From the NCBI RefSeq assembly GCF_014207435.1, contig NZ_JACHGH010000018.1:1-48064 (forward strand): a stretch of DNA of 48,064 nucleotides. Reading direction: 5' to 3'. Every line of letters begins with the position of its first letter. The first letter of the stretch is position 1. This document shows, piece by piece, positions 1 through 9,517 of this stretch. The translations under genes were made by a program, and so were the position numbers. The notes below the pieces were generated by a model. That model ran no database searches, was not told the origin of the DNA, and was given only the letters and a program-made list of their open reading frames with translations. This stretch comes from Salirhabdus euzebyi (GTDB taxonomy: Bacteria; Bacillota; Bacilli; Bacillales; Alkalibacillaceae).

Positions 1-43
1 GATAGTCCTCCGGCCATTTTTATTAATTATATTGAAACACAAA

Positions 44-86
44 AACCCGGAAAGGGCACTTTTTATCAGTGTCCGCTTTCCGGGTT
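44..86 (-). terminator. Rho-independent terminator of the XRE regulator
   Basis: An inverted repeat (AACCCGGAAAG pairing with CTTTCCGGGTT, with a further GCGGACAC/GTGCCC-like inner stem) is followed on the minus strand by a T-run. It lies 30 bases after the stop codon of the regulator gene that ends at 115. Confidence 0.85.
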
Positions 87-114
87 ACAGTTCAAAACAA
101 GGGCCTCCTTTTTT

Positions 115-558
115 TTATGCAAGACTATCAAATGCATCCATAGCAATATCTTTATGTATCGTGCTCAAAATTCTTATATTTTGTTGGTTAACAATACGGA
201 AATGATTACTTAATTTGTGTTGTTGCAGAATAAAATTATCTTTAACATCAACATTTATCCAAATATCTTTATTGATAGGAATGTGTATTTTTCCTAAAAC
301 TTTCTCATGAGCAATTGTCTCTATTACTTCCACAATATCTTCCCCTAAATAGTGCCGTAGAATTTCACTGTCTCTAAATAATACAGCAATTGCTACAACT
401 GTCGTCCAATTAGCATTTGCTCTTCCTTTTTCTATTTGAACAAGTGTTTTTTTAGAAACGCCGAGAACAAAGGCCATGTCATCCTGTGTATAGCCAGATT
501 CCACACGTAATAATTTTAGTTTAGCTGAAATGTGTGTGATTAGTGTGTGTCGATCCAT
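115..558 (-). CDS. XRE-family helix-turn-helix transcriptional regulator
   Basis: A 147-residue protein with an N-terminal Cro/C1-type helix-turn-helix at about residues 10-65 (LRVESGYTQDDMAFVLGVSKKTLVQIEKG), the usual DNA-binding module of XRE regulators. The C-terminal half has no motif I recognise; it is rich in beta-branched residues and could be a ligand or dimerisation domain. The ATG is preceded only by a weak GGTGG ribosome binding site. The gene has its own terminator and no obvious operon partner inside the window, so its targets cannot be named. It sits beyond the end of the conserved sigX-rsiX block, in a position where neighbouring content differs between Bacillus species. Family call is firm; function is unknown. 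Confidence 0.8.
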   Translation of the reverse strand: MDRHTLITHISAKLKLLRVESGYTQDDMAFVLGVSKKTLVQIEKGRANANWTTVVAIAVLFRDSEILRHYLGEDIVEVIETIAHEKVLGKIHIPINKDIWINVDVKDNFILQQHKLSNHFRIVNQQNIRILSTIHKDIAMDAFDSLA

Positions 559-690
559 ATAACCACCAACCCTCTACTTAATTAATATTATTTTATCATG
601 AATATGTTGTATAACCTATCATTTGCTTATGGATTCCTAGGTTCGTTTCCTGATTAGGAACAGTTATGTTGGTAATCACGATATAAAAAA

Positions 691-712
691 CTGGCATGGA
701 TATCCATGCCAG
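691..712 (-). terminator. Terminator of the sigX-rsiX operon
   Basis: Perfect 11-bp palindrome CTGGCATGGAT/ATCCATGCCAG followed on the minus strand by six T residues, just after the rsiX stop codon. Confidence 0.9.
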
Positions 713-717
713 CTTTG

Positions 718-1923
718 TTAATTAACGTAAGTTATATCATTCACTGTATCAGGTACCTTAATTTTTTCTAATAAATGATACGGACCTATTTGAGCGTCAT
801 CACCATTTAAGAATTGCACGTATTGGTAACCATAAGACTTTATTGTCATTAAAATAGCATCAATCATATAGGTTAATTCTTGTGAATTATAAACGTTTGT
901 CGATTCTGCAAAGGTAATATGAACACCTTCATTTCCAATTGTTTGAATGTCTTCAATTACCACTTCTTTTGGAATAGAAGGACGTAATAACTGTTCATTA
1001 TCTTGCAACACCTGTAAATTCCAAATGGCTTCTTCCACATTTGTTTCCTCTACAGGAACTGGAACTAACCATATAGGTGTCTCTTCATTTTTTTGATACA
1101 ATTTATAGCTATAATTAGACCCTGTTGCAGGAATTGGATCAATGTCGACACTGCCTATATGCGAAAAGTTAACTTTTGTATTGTTTGTTTGATTAAAGTC
1201 TATCGTTTCATATCCTAGTGGTCTAAACGTATTATGAAGCGCATCTATTAATGCACTTTCCCTAGAAGACCCTGCAACTTCAATAAAAGTATCCCCTACT
1301 GTTACCACAACTTGTTTATGGTCAGGTAATAAGCTAAAAGATATATTGTCATACAAGGTTGCATCTATTCCCCAATGCTCTGGATGGATATAATCATGAA
1401 CATTATTCAAAATATGTTCTATATCATCTGGATTTGAGTAAGGAAAAGCTAAAGGAATAAGATACTCTATATTACTTTTATCCGTTACATACAAAGTAAA
1501 GTAATCGAGTTGTGAATTTTCTTTATAAACAGCCCTGGATGAATGCATGGAAGATTCTTCAACTGTAGCAATTCCATGTTCTTCTGTATTTTCAGGTGGA
1601 AGAAGTTCTGCTTCTTCACTTGTAAGTCCTGACATACTTTCAGGCTGGCCTGTGTCAAGCGCACTATCACTCATTAGTTCATAGTTATCATTTGGTGACG
1701 AAAAAGGCCCTACTATGAACATAAAGATGATCGCAGCAACAGCTGTTGCCATTGATGGAATAATCCAACCAATCCTTCTCTCTTTTTTAACACTTTTTTC
1801 ATTAGAGAGCTGCAAAGAAATTTTATGAAATAAATCATCGGCATCCTGATGATCCTCAACTTGGGGCATTTGTTTCAATAATGATTTTATTTTTTCATCA
1901 TTGTAATTTTTATTTTGCTTCAC
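718..1923 (-). CDS. rsiX: Anti-sigma-X factor RsiX
   Basis: A 401-residue single-pass membrane protein: a cytoplasmic N-terminus of about 50 residues, one transmembrane helix at about 52-73, and a large extracytoplasmic domain. This is the topology of RsiX, which binds and inactivates SigX at the membrane. It begins with GTG and overlaps the end of sigX by 14 bases, so the two are translationally coupled. Position next to resE matches B. subtilis ypuN. It is somewhat longer than the B. subtilis protein (about 370 residues), mainly in the outer domain. Identification relies on the sigma partner, topology and synteny; the sequence of anti-sigma factors is poorly conserved. Confidence 0.85.
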   Translation of the reverse strand: MKQNKNYNDEKIKSLLKQMPQVEDHQDADDLFHKISLQLSNEKSVKKERRIGWIIPSMATAVAAIIFMFIVGPFSSPNDNYELMSDSALDTGQPESMSGLTSEEAELLPPENTEEHGIATVEESSMHSSRAVYKENSQLDYFTLYVTDKSNIEYLIPLAFPYSNPDDIEHILNNVHDYIHPEHWGIDATLYDNISFSLLPDHKQVVVTVGDTFIEVAGSSRESALIDALHNTFRPLGYETIDFNQTNNTKVNFSHIGSVDIDPIPATGSNYSYKLYQKNEETPIWLVPVPVEETNVEEAIWNLQVLQDNEQLLRPSIPKEVVIEDIQTIGNEGVHITFAESTNVYNSQELTYMIDAILMTIKSYGYQYVQFLNGDDAQIGPYHLLEKIKVPDTVNDITYVN

Positions 1924-2449
1924 TTTCCATGCCCTCCCCGTTTTCTAGCATGAAGTCTTTTAATGCTTTCATTGCTCTATGTTGCGTGGTTTTCACCTTA
2001 CTAACACTCCAATCTAATATATCTGCCGTTTCCTGTATGGATAAAGATTGGATATACCGCAATATAAGGACAGATTGTTGATCAATTGTACATTTATTGA
2101 GGCAGTTATACATATGCTTTACATCTTCATTTTGTATCGTGATTTCATCTGGAAGTTTTCCTTCATCACGAAACATATCTCCATTTTCTTGCCAATCAAA
2201 TGAATCCGCTATTCTTTTACGTTTTCTTTTTTGTTTGCGAAAATGGTCAATTGCAACATGTCTTGCGATGGAAAATAACCACGTTTTTTCCGTGCTTTCT
2301 CCCTTAAATTTATCATATGATTTCAAGACTTTTACATATACTTCCTGAACGAGATCTTCGGCCAAGGAACGATCTTTAACCATATAAAACAAAAACTGAA
2401 AAACATCATGATGATATTTATGATAGAGTTCTTGAAAGACTTCTTTCAT
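1910..2449 (-). CDS. sigX: ECF RNA polymerase sigma factor SigX
   Basis: A 179-residue ECF sigma factor. Region 2 is visible at about residues 10-75 (DLVQEVYVKVLKSYDKF, then KTWLFSIARHVAIDHFRK) and region 4 at about 120-170 (LSIQETADILDWSVSKVKTT, a helix-turn-helix). In B. subtilis SigX controls cell-envelope charge modification and resistance to cationic peptides. The gene heads a two-gene operon with its anti-sigma factor and lies next to resDE as in B. subtilis. A sigma-X-type promoter is found 27 bases upstream of the start, so autoregulation is likely. Confidence 0.93.
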   Translation of the reverse strand: MKEVFQELYHKYHHDVFQFLFYMVKDRSLAEDLVQEVYVKVLKSYDKFKGESTEKTWLFSIARHVAIDHFRKQKRKRKRIADSFDWQENGDMFRDEGKLPDEITIQNEDVKHMYNCLNKCTIDQQSVLILRYIQSLSIQETADILDWSVSKVKTTQHRAMKALKDFMLENGEGMESEAK

Positions 2450-2475
2450 CTGAGAGCCTCCCGTTCTTTATATTT

Positions 2476-2501
2476 GTCGTTTAGTCCTTAAAAAGGTTAC
2501 A
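2476..2501 (-). promoter_or_regulatory. Candidate sigma-X autoregulatory promoter of sigX
   Basis: On the minus strand TGTAAC (2501-2496) and CGAC (2479-2476) are separated by 16 bases. This matches the ECF sigma-X/sigma-W type consensus (TGTAAC ... CGAC/CGTC) and precedes sigX at a suitable distance. Confidence 0.7.
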
Positions 2502-2550
2502 ATATACGAATTGATTTTCTAAACCATATTCTATCATACATTTAATGAAA

Positions 2551-2585
2551 AAAACCTTTGTCATTTTTAAGATGACAAAGGTTTT
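2551..2585 (-). terminator. Terminator of the res operon after resE
   Basis: Stem AAAACCTTTGTCAT/ATGACAAAGGTTTT with a short T-rich loop, followed on the minus strand by a run of T. It lies about 60 bases after the resE stop codon and separates resDE from sigX. Confidence 0.88.
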
Positions 2586-2647
2586 ATACTAAAATATTTA
2601 ATTTTTCATATGAAACAATAAAAAACTCCACAATACTCTATATTACT

Positions 2648-4405
2648 CTATATTTTGATACTTTTTGGCAAATGAAACACAAAGGTTGTCCCTTCATTTT
2701 TCTTACTATGCACTTCAATTGTACCTTTATGGGCATGAACAATATTTTTAGCTATAGCCAAACCTAACCCTGTTCCTGAGCCACCAGTTCTTTTTGCTCT
2801 TGATTTGTCGGCTTTATAAAAACGTTCAAACACAAATGGCAAATCGTCCTCTTCAATTCCTGACCCAGAATCCTTTACATGGAAGTTAATCATATCATTT
2901 GTCTCTTCCACTAATAAGGTGACTGTACCGCCTTCTGAAGTATGTCGAATCGCATTATCAATTAAATTCGTTAACACTTGTTCTATGCGGTCTGGGTCAA
3001 AGCTTGCAATGTCCTCTTCAAAATGAAAGTCATATTTTAACGTGATACCTCTTTCATTGGCAACACCATAAAATTTCTTTACAATTTTTTTCAAATAAGG
3101 CTCTAACTCAACATCCATAACATGAAGTTGAATATGCCCTGCTTCCATTCTCGCTAGATCAAGTAGTTCATTAACTAGTCTCCCCATGCGTAGGGATTCA
3201 TCATAAATAATACTTGCAAGCTCATTTTTTTCTTCTTTGGTTTCTGCTATATCATCAACAATTGCTTCGCTGTATCCTTGTAACATGGAAATTGGGGTAC
3301 GCAACTCATGTGATACGTTTGCAATAAAATCTTTTCTAAGCTTGTCCATTTGTCTTTCTTCCGTCATGTCCCGGATGACCGCAACTGCTCCCCTAACGTA
3401 TGATTGATCATATAGCGGAGACATAATCACCACATAGTTTCTACCTTGATGACTTAATTCCTTCATTACTTCTTGTTCTTCTGTAATAGCTTGTTTTAAC
3501 GTTTCTTTTAATTCTTCTGGTAGAACTAGCTTTTCATCGGTTACTTCAAAGTGTAGAAATTGTAAAAAACGCTCAGCAGGAGGATTCGTAACGAGTATTT
3601 CACCATTCCTATTTAAAGTAATAACTCCATCCGCCATGGAAAGCAAAATACTAGTAAGCTGTTCCTTCTCTTGGTTTAATGCATGAATATGGAACTTTAA
3701 TTGCCTTCCCATTCGATTAAACGCAATTGCTAATTCTCCAATTTCATCATGGGTCAGTATTGGTACCTTTGTATGAAACTCTCCTTTTGCTAATTCTAGT
3801 GCCGCTTTCCTCATTTTAATCAAAGGTGAAGTGATCCTAGTAGATAAAAAGAACGCAAAAAAGGTTGTTAATACAATAGCAATACCTGCAGCTAAAATAA
3901 TTAATTTTGTCGTTTCAGAAGTTGTTTCTTTTACAATATCTAAAGATTGGTAGACAAACACAGCACCTAGCTGATCTGCAAGTGGTTGTCCCACAATTAG
4001 TATATCGTTGTTTGTATTAGGCAGTTCTGTCTTTTTCTTAATCGTTCCTTCATGCTTCAATACACCAGATAAGTCAACATCGGAATAAAACCATTCCAGT
4101 TCTATTTTTGCAAGCTCGGTATCCTCACTTTTAGAGATCCAATAATCTTCCTCATCAAATACAATGACGACTCGACTTGAAGGATCCATTACTTGTTCGA
4201 TTGTATGGGTTAACAGGTGCCGTTCTTCATATTCTTCTACGAGATATTTTACTTTACTAGCAGTTTGCATTAAATCTGCCTCTGCCTCTTGTTCATGAAA
4301 ATTCTCAAAGAATTGCAATAATAATATTGTAAGAGTAAGTAAAACAAAGGTGAAAAAGAGCAAGATAGTAAACCATAGTTTTACTACAACACTTCTCCAA
4401 AACAT
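2648..4405 (-). CDS. resE: Redox-sensing histidine kinase ResE
   Basis: A 585-residue membrane kinase: transmembrane helix at about 10-32, extracytoplasmic sensor 33-166, second helix 168-190, HAMP 190-243, PAS-like domain about 250-350, HisKA with phospho-acceptor His366 (FIANVSHELRTP) and an ATPase domain with N-box NLIDNAIRHTS and G-box GTGLGLAIAK. It phosphorylates ResD to activate aerobic and anaerobic respiration genes. The start codon overlaps the resD stop (TAATG), so the genes are coupled. All kinase motifs are intact. Synteny with resABC confirms the name. Confidence 0.95.
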   Translation of the reverse strand: MFWRSVVVKLWFTILLFFTFVLLTLTILLLQFFENFHEQEAEADLMQTASKVKYLVEEYEERHLLTHTIEQVMDPSSRVVIVFDEEDYWISKSEDTELAKIELEWFYSDVDLSGVLKHEGTIKKKTELPNTNNDILIVGQPLADQLGAVFVYQSLDIVKETTSETTKLIILAAGIAIVLTTFFAFFLSTRITSPLIKMRKAALELAKGEFHTKVPILTHDEIGELAIAFNRMGRQLKFHIHALNQEKEQLTSILLSMADGVITLNRNGEILVTNPPAERFLQFLHFEVTDEKLVLPEELKETLKQAITEEQEVMKELSHQGRNYVVIMSPLYDQSYVRGAVAVIRDMTEERQMDKLRKDFIANVSHELRTPISMLQGYSEAIVDDIAETKEEKNELASIIYDESLRMGRLVNELLDLARMEAGHIQLHVMDVELEPYLKKIVKKFYGVANERGITLKYDFHFEEDIASFDPDRIEQVLTNLIDNAIRHTSEGGTVTLLVEETNDMINFHVKDSGSGIEEDDLPFVFERFYKADKSRAKRTGGSGTGLGLAIAKNIVHAHKGTIEVHSKKNEGTTFVFHLPKSIKI

Positions 4406-5121
4406 TACTCTTTCCCAACCTCAAACTTGTATCCCACACCCCAAACCGTAACGATCATTTTGGCAGCATCCTTTGATACTTTTGTTAGCTTTTCACGTAA
4501 TCTTTTCACGTGAGTATCTACTGTTCTTAAATCACCAAAGAACTCATAGTTCCACACCTCTTTTAATAACTCTTCACGTGCAAATACTTTATCTGGTGAT
4601 TTGGCTAGGAAATGTAACAGTTCATATTCCTTCGGTGTTAAGCTTACGACTTTATCATCGGCCAATACGCGATGCGCTTCCTTATCGATTGATAAGTGAG
4701 GAAACACTAGAACGTCACTAGCTTTCGTCGATGTTTGTAAAAATTTAGTTGAAGATGAACGTCTTAACAATGCCTTAATACGTAATACAACTTCTCTAGG
4801 GCTAAAAGGTTTAACAATATAGTCATCCGCACCTACTTCAAATCCTTGTACTCGATTTGATTCTTCCCCTTTAGCAGTAAGCATAATTACCGGGGTAGCT
4901 TTTTGTTCACGAAGCTTCGTACAAACCTCTTCTCCATCCATTCCTGGCATCATCAAATCAAGCAATATTAGATCATAATCCTCATCTAACGCCTTTTGTA
5001 AGGCAGTAATACCATCTTCCGCTTCATCAATGTCAAAATTCTCGCGTACTAAATACATTTTTAAGAGTCTACGAATTCTTTCTTCATCATCTACAACTAA
5101 TATTCTTGCTTCCTTTTCCAT
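4405..5121 (-). CDS. resD: Response regulator ResD
   Basis: A 238-residue OmpR-family regulator. The receiver domain covers residues 1-120 with acidic pocket D11-D12, phospho-acceptor Asp55 (LILLDLMMPG) and conserved Lys near residue 105 (DDYIVKPF). The C-terminal winged helix (about 135-235, ending VWGVGYKFE) binds DNA. ResD activates cytochrome, nitrite reductase and heme genes when oxygen is low. It is placed between resC and resE as in B. subtilis and shares one base with resE. The operon is likely transcribed from resA and internally. Confidence 0.96.
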   Translation of the reverse strand: MEKEARILVVDDEERIRRLLKMYLVRENFDIDEAEDGITALQKALDEDYDLILLDLMMPGMDGEEVCTKLREQKATPVIMLTAKGEESNRVQGFEVGADDYIVKPFSPREVVLRIKALLRRSSSTKFLQTSTKASDVLVFPHLSIDKEAHRVLADDKVVSLTPKEYELLHFLAKSPDKVFAREELLKEVWNYEFFGDLRTVDTHVKRLREKLTKVSKDAAKMIVTVWGVGYKFEVGKE

Positions 5122-5171
5122 AGAGAAACCCCCTTTATACTATTAACCCTAACCTACAAAATGTGATTGTT

Positions 5172-6362
5172 TTAAGCATAAGAATGTAGCCCAACTAGTA
5201 CAAGATTTACTACAATTAAGTTGAACATTATAATCGCAAAACCTATTACCGCAAGCCAAGCCGATTTCTCGCCATGCCAACCTCTCGATAAACGCAAATG
5301 TAAAAAGCCTGCATAAAACAAAAAGGTAATAAGTGCCCAAACTTCTTTCGGATCCCATCCCCAAAAGCGATCCCAGGCTTCTTGTGCCCATATAGCTGCA
5401 AAAATTAATCCTCCTAGTGTAAAGACTGGGAAACCGATAGCTACAGCCCGGTAAGTAACCTCGTCTACTACATCAGGATTTACCTTTTCTAATAATGGCT
5501 GAATAGCTGCCCCGATTCGTTTTCGTAAGATTAATCTTGCTAGTCCATATAATGCAAGTCCACCTAGTAATGACCAAAGTAGAGTGTTGAATTTTCTTCC
5601 AGCATCTACACCTTGCATCCAACCAGGTGTTTCAAACAATGGGTTCATTCTATCCGGTGTTGTCATGATCATATCATTTGGTGACGTAATTGGAGGCAAG
5701 TGATATTCTGTTGTGTATGTTTGCCCTGCTTCTGTTTTTTCAAATACAACTTGGTAGTCCATTGCTCTAAATGTACTCGTAAGAATAATAAACGCGATAA
5801 CACATAATAAAGAATACATAACAAACTCTAACCAAAATGTTTTTTTACTTTTCACAGATTGATCAATTTGACGAATTAAGTAGATTAAACCCGCTACGAA
5901 ACTAACTGCTAAGATAGCCTCTCCTAACGAAACGGTTGTTACATGTATATATAACCAGTGCGATTTTAAAGATGGAACCAAAGGAGACAGCTCTCTTGGG
6001 AACATACTTGCATAACCGATAATGAGTAAAGCAACTGGCAGCGTGAATACGCCTAAAATAGTAATTCTGTAAATAAAGTAAATAATGATAAAAGCAAATA
6101 CAAGCATCATTCCAAAGAACGTCGTGTATTCAAATAGATTACTTACAGGAGCATGTCCGCTAGCTATCCATCGAAAAACAAAATAACCAATTTGGGATAT
6201 AAATCCGATAATGGTCAAGGATATCCCAATTGCTCCTGCTTTTGACTCTTTATGCTCTTTTCTTTTGTCTCGAATTGTTGCAGCAAAAAAGATAGTTGCA
6301 ATTAAATAAATCATAAACGAAGCATATAAAAAGTTACTACTTATTGTATAAAAATCATTCAT
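5172..6362 (-). CDS. resC: Cytochrome c maturation protein ResC (CcsA/CcsB heme channel)
   Basis: A 396-residue polytopic membrane protein with about eight transmembrane helices. The heme-handling WWD motif is visible near residue 330 ([23 protein letters not shown]), with conserved histidines in flanking loops. Together with ResB it forms the system II cytochrome c synthase that exports heme and attaches it to apocytochrome c on the outer face of the membrane. It lies 29 bases after resB, in the order resA-resB-resC-resD-resE. Length fits the family. Confidence 0.95.
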   Translation of the reverse strand: MNDFYTISSNFLYASFMIYLIATIFFAATIRDKRKEHKESKAGAIGISLTIIGFISQIGYFVFRWIASGHAPVSNLFEYTTFFGMMLVFAFIIIYFIYRITILGVFTLPVALLIIGYASMFPRELSPLVPSLKSHWLYIHVTTVSLGEAILAVSFVAGLIYLIRQIDQSVKSKKTFWLEFVMYSLLCVIAFIILTSTFRAMDYQVVFEKTEAGQTYTTEYHLPPITSPNDMIMTTPDRMNPLFETPGWMQGVDAGRKFNTLLWSLLGGLALYGLARLILRKRIGAAIQPLLEKVNPDVVDEVTYRAVAIGFPVFTLGGLIFAAIWAQEAWDRFWGWDPKEVWALITFLFYAGFLHLRLSRGWHGEKSAWLAVIGFAIIMFNLIVVNLVLVGLHSYA

Positions 6363-6391
6363 CTATAATCCTCCTTAGCCTAGGAACCTTA

Positions 6392-8026
6392 TTACTCTAA
6401 TTGTTGTTGATCTTTCGGCATTTCTATATTATTTTCTTCTAGCATTTTTTCTAGATCTTTTTTAATACCAAACCAGTTTTTGTTGGTATGTGCAGCTATC
6501 CAGACACCATCCTTAGTAGGATGTATCCAAATTCTACGATGGTACCAGTACATTCCTTGTACTACTCCAATCATAAAGATAATGGCACCTACTGCAAAAT
6601 AAGGAAGTGTGTGATCTCTTTTGACTGTTAACCCCGTTACATCTCTCATATCCAAACCGGTTAGACTAAGTTTATATTTGTTGTCCTCTGATGGGTTTAA
6701 ATTAGCTCCAATGGCAAGGAAGTTCACTTCATACTTTTCTATATCAGGGCCATACACGAAGAAAATGAAGGCAGGATCCCTAGGATATTTAGATTTAGAC
6801 GCTGGGATTCCGTTTTCCATGTAAAATTCTGGATAGTATTCGTCCACTACTGCCTTGTATCCGTTCCCCAAGTCATACTCTGACTGAGGGTTTTGCATAT
6901 CAAATGTAAACTCTCCAATTGCATTCTCTTCTGCATCGTCCTTTACATGTAATTTAAAGGACATCGATTGAAATTCATTCAATTGATAACTTGCTTGATA
7001 TAAACTAATATCAATATCTTCTATTTTCAAAGGTTTATTGACTATAATTTCTCCAGACTTAACTTCTGTAAGTTCAGGGTCTTGTCCTGGAATTGTATCT
7101 CCATCTACTTTGTAAATAACCGCATTTGTTTGAAAGTTACTTGGAACCATTTCTCCATTTCTTTTAATAGCTTCCGCGAATCTTTCATCATTTTCGTCAT
7201 ATACTTCAAATATAAAGTCTTCATTTTTTATATAGTATTGTTGTTCGGTTTGCGGAATGACCTTAGTTTCGCCCTCCCGAACCCAAACATAATCCTCTAC
7301 ATACATAAAAGGTAACGAACGTAACATAGCAGCTAATAAAATAATTATAAGTCCGATATGGTTTACATAAGGACCCCATCTTGAAAATCTACCTTTTTCA
7401 GCAAGATAGTGACCATTATCTTCTGTAACTTTATAGTTTTTTTTCTTCAGTTGCTCTACTAATTTTTGTATATCTTCACTTGTAGCATTTTTCGTTTCTC
7501 CAAACAGGCGCTGTCTTTGGATAAACACATCGTGACGTTTTGCTCTTTGTTTTTTCAATGCACGATACAATGGTACAACCCTATCAATACTACAAATAAC
7601 TAGTGATACACCGATTGAAGCAACTAAAATCATGTACCACCAGGAACTAAATAAATTATGAAAGCCTAATTGGTAGTATATTTGACCAAATAGACCGTAG
7701 GAATCTTTATAATGTTCCGCAGGATTCACACCAGGTGGTATGTACATTTCTTGTGGAAATATCGTACCAACAGCAGATGCAATTAATGTTAAAATAATTA
7801 ACCAAACACCAACTTTAACTGATGAGAAGAAATTCCAAATTTTATCTACTATTGATTTATTATATGTTTTGGAACGTCTTGCACTACCTTCATATCTCAT
7901 GTTTAATAGTTTTTTATTTTCATTGCCATCAATATGCTGATTTTGTTCGATTGGCTTACCACATGCTTCACAGAGAACCGTACCCTCTGGATTAACATGT
8001 CCGCATTCACACTTAATACGTTGCAT
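6392..8026 (-). CDS. resB: Cytochrome c maturation protein ResB
   Basis: A 544-residue System II cytochrome c biogenesis protein. The N-terminus carries a zinc-ribbon-like four-cysteine motif at residues 6-22 (CECGH...CEACG), also present in B. subtilis ResB. Transmembrane helices are at about 73-95, 130-150, 223-243 and 475-495, with a large extracytoplasmic domain of about 230 residues between the last two. It partners ResC to deliver reduced heme. It follows resA by 25 bases. Confidence 0.95.
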   Translation of the reverse strand: MQRIKCECGHVNPEGTVLCEACGKPIEQNQHIDGNENKKLLNMRYEGSARRSKTYNKSIVDKIWNFFSSVKVGVWLIILTLIASAVGTIFPQEMYIPPGVNPAEHYKDSYGLFGQIYYQLGFHNLFSSWWYMILVASIGVSLVICSIDRVVPLYRALKKQRAKRHDVFIQRQRLFGETKNATSEDIQKLVEQLKKKNYKVTEDNGHYLAEKGRFSRWGPYVNHIGLIIILLAAMLRSLPFMYVEDYVWVREGETKVIPQTEQQYYIKNEDFIFEVYDENDERFAEAIKRNGEMVPSNFQTNAVIYKVDGDTIPGQDPELTEVKSGEIIVNKPLKIEDIDISLYQASYQLNEFQSMSFKLHVKDDAEENAIGEFTFDMQNPQSEYDLGNGYKAVVDEYYPEFYMENGIPASKSKYPRDPAFIFFVYGPDIEKYEVNFLAIGANLNPSEDNKYKLSLTGLDMRDVTGLTVKRDHTLPYFAVGAIIFMIGVVQGMYWYHRRIWIHPTKDGVWIAAHTNKNWFGIKKDLEKMLEENNIEMPKDQQQLE

Positions 8027-8051
8027 GCAAAAACACTCATTTCTATATATT

Positions 8052-8594
8052 TTAACTATCCGGAACGATTTCGTTTAAGTAACTTTCCAGGTTAGACAGT
8101 GTTAAAGGCCCCTCCACAATTCTCGCAATTGTTCCATCAGGATGAATAAAGTAAGTAGTTGGAATAGGAACAATGTTGTAGGCATCCATAACTTCTCCTC
8201 TTTTATCATGAACGATAGGAAATGTTAAATTATTTTTTTTCATAAAATTTTCAATTACTAATGTAGTGGAGTCTAAGCTTACAGCTAATATTTCGACTCC
8301 TTTTTCTTTAAATTTTGGATATAGTTGTTCCATATAAGGCATTTCGTCTTTACATGGTTCACAATAAGTAGCCCAGAAGTTAAGCATAACACCTTTTCCT
8401 TTGAAATCATCATGCAAATTAAAAGTATTATTTGCACCTATTTGTGCTAATTCAAAGTTTTTTGCTAGTTGCCCTTCTTCTAATACCTCGTTATCGTTAT
8501 TTAAATTGGTAACAAGGGCAAAAACAACTGCACCAAGTAATATAAGTAAAACGATTGTTCTAAAAATTAATCGTTTTTGTTTCTTATTTGCCAT
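8052..8594 (-). CDS. resA: Thiol-disulfide oxidoreductase ResA
   Basis: A 180-residue membrane-anchored thioredoxin-fold protein: transmembrane anchor at about 9-29, then a TlpA/ResA domain with active site Cys78-Glu-Pro-Cys81, the CEPC motif typical of ResA, and cis-proline in VPIPTTYFI. It reduces the heme-binding cysteines of apocytochrome c on the outside of the cell so that ResB/ResC can attach heme. Good GAGGGAG ribosome binding site before the ATG. First gene of the res operon, downstream of rluB. Confidence 0.96.
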   Translation of the reverse strand: MANKKQKRLIFRTIVLLILLGAVVFALVTNLNNDNEVLEEGQLAKNFELAQIGANNTFNLHDDFKGKGVMLNFWATYCEPCKDEMPYMEQLYPKFKEKGVEILAVSLDSTTLVIENFMKKNNLTFPIVHDKRGEVMDAYNIVPIPTTYFIHPDGTIARIVEGPLTLSNLESYLNEIVPDS

Positions 8595-8648
8595 TCATAC
8601 CACTCCCTCGTTCATTATACCACTTGGCTTTGCGTTTAAATTTGAAAA

Positions 8649-9389
8649 TTATTCAACAATTTTTTGAGCAAGTAATTTTAATTGTTTTACTTCATGTGGA
8701 GAAAGAATTCTGTGTTCCCCAGCATTCAACCCATGCAAATGTAAAAAACCATATCTTTCTCTTTTTAATTTTTCAACTGGATATCCAAGTGATTCCATCA
8801 TTCTTCTAATTTGACGGTTTTTCCCTTCATGCAATGTTATTTCAATAATAGCTTTGTTTTTCTTTCGATCAGTAGATAAAATACGCTGACGTACGGATTT
8901 CAACACTTCTCCGTTTTCTTTAATTCCTTTACGTAGTAACTTTAATTCTTCAGGAGTTGGAATGCCCTTTACTTTTACAACGTACACTTTATCTATTTGA
9001 TGCTTAGGATGCATAAGCATTTGGGCGAACTCTCCGTCATTCGTTAGTAGTAATAGACCTGAAGTGTCATAATCTAAACGCCCAATAGGAAAAATGCGTT
9101 CTTTCACTTCCGGTAGTAAATCTGTTACCACTTTTCTGTTTCGCTCATCCTGTACACTTGAGATTACGCCTCTAGGCTTGTACAACAAAATGTAAATTGG
9201 TTCCTCGTTTTCTAGCGGAACACCATTTACTTCGATTTTGTCATCAGGTTTCACTTTTGTTCCTAATTCCTTGACGACTTTTCCGTTAACTGTTACCTTA
9301 CCTTCTACTATTAATTCTTCTGCTTTACGTCTTGAAGTATAACCACTTTTTGCTATAGCCTTTTGTAATCGTTCAACATTTTGTTCCAT
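8649..9389 (-). CDS. rluB: Ribosomal large subunit pseudouridine synthase B
   Basis: A 246-residue RsuA/RluB-family enzyme. An S4 RNA-binding domain covers about residues 4-60 (LQKAIAKSGYTSRRKAEELI). The catalytic domain contains the aspartate motif GRLDYDTSGLLLLTNDG. It converts a uridine in helix 89-93 of 23S rRNA to pseudouridine. I chose the ATG at 9389 because AGGTG lies at proper spacing before it; an upstream in-frame TTG at 9410 overlaps that ribosome binding site region and is less likely. Corresponds to B. subtilis ypuL (rluB), upstream of resA. Confidence 0.93.
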   Translation of the reverse strand: MEQNVERLQKAIAKSGYTSRRKAEELIVEGKVTVNGKVVKELGTKVKPDDKIEVNGVPLENEEPIYILLYKPRGVISSVQDERNRKVVTDLLPEVKERIFPIGRLDYDTSGLLLLTNDGEFAQMLMHPKHQIDKVYVVKVKGIPTPEELKLLRKGIKENGEVLKSVRQRILSTDRKKNKAIIEITLHEGKNRQIRRMMESLGYPVEKLKRERYGFLHLHGLNAGEHRILSPHEVKQLKLLAQKIVE

Positions 9390-9425
9390 TATTATTTCAC
9401 CTGCCAACAAGATTTAGTTAATGAT

Positions 9426-9467
9426 AAAGTGAGACTATTTGTAATGTTTACAAATTGTATCACTTTA
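9426..9467 (-). promoter_or_regulatory. Long hairpin in the rluB leader
   Basis: A nearly perfect 19-bp inverted repeat (AAAGTGAGACTATTTGTAA pairing with TTACAAATTGTATCACTTT, 17 of 19 paired) with a 3-base loop lies 37 bases upstream of rluB and downstream of nothing else on that strand except the dacB-spmAB transcript end. It may be a leader hairpin, a processing site or a residue of a repeat. Confidence 0.45.
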
Positions 9468-9489
9468 AAAAAGGTCGTTCTATATGGTA

Positions 9490-9517
9490 AAAAGCGTTAA
9501 CCAAAGTTAACGCTTTT
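9490..9517 (-). terminator. Terminator of the dacB-spmA-spmB operon
   Basis: Perfect 12-bp stem AAAAGCGTTAAC/GTTAACGCTTTT with a 4-base loop immediately at the spmB stop codon, followed by T on the minus strand. Confidence 0.9.

Noticed and set aside
115-558. Toxin-antitoxin or phage repressor reading of the XRE gene
   Set aside because: No toxin-like neighbour, integrase or phage gene is present; it is left as a lone regulator.
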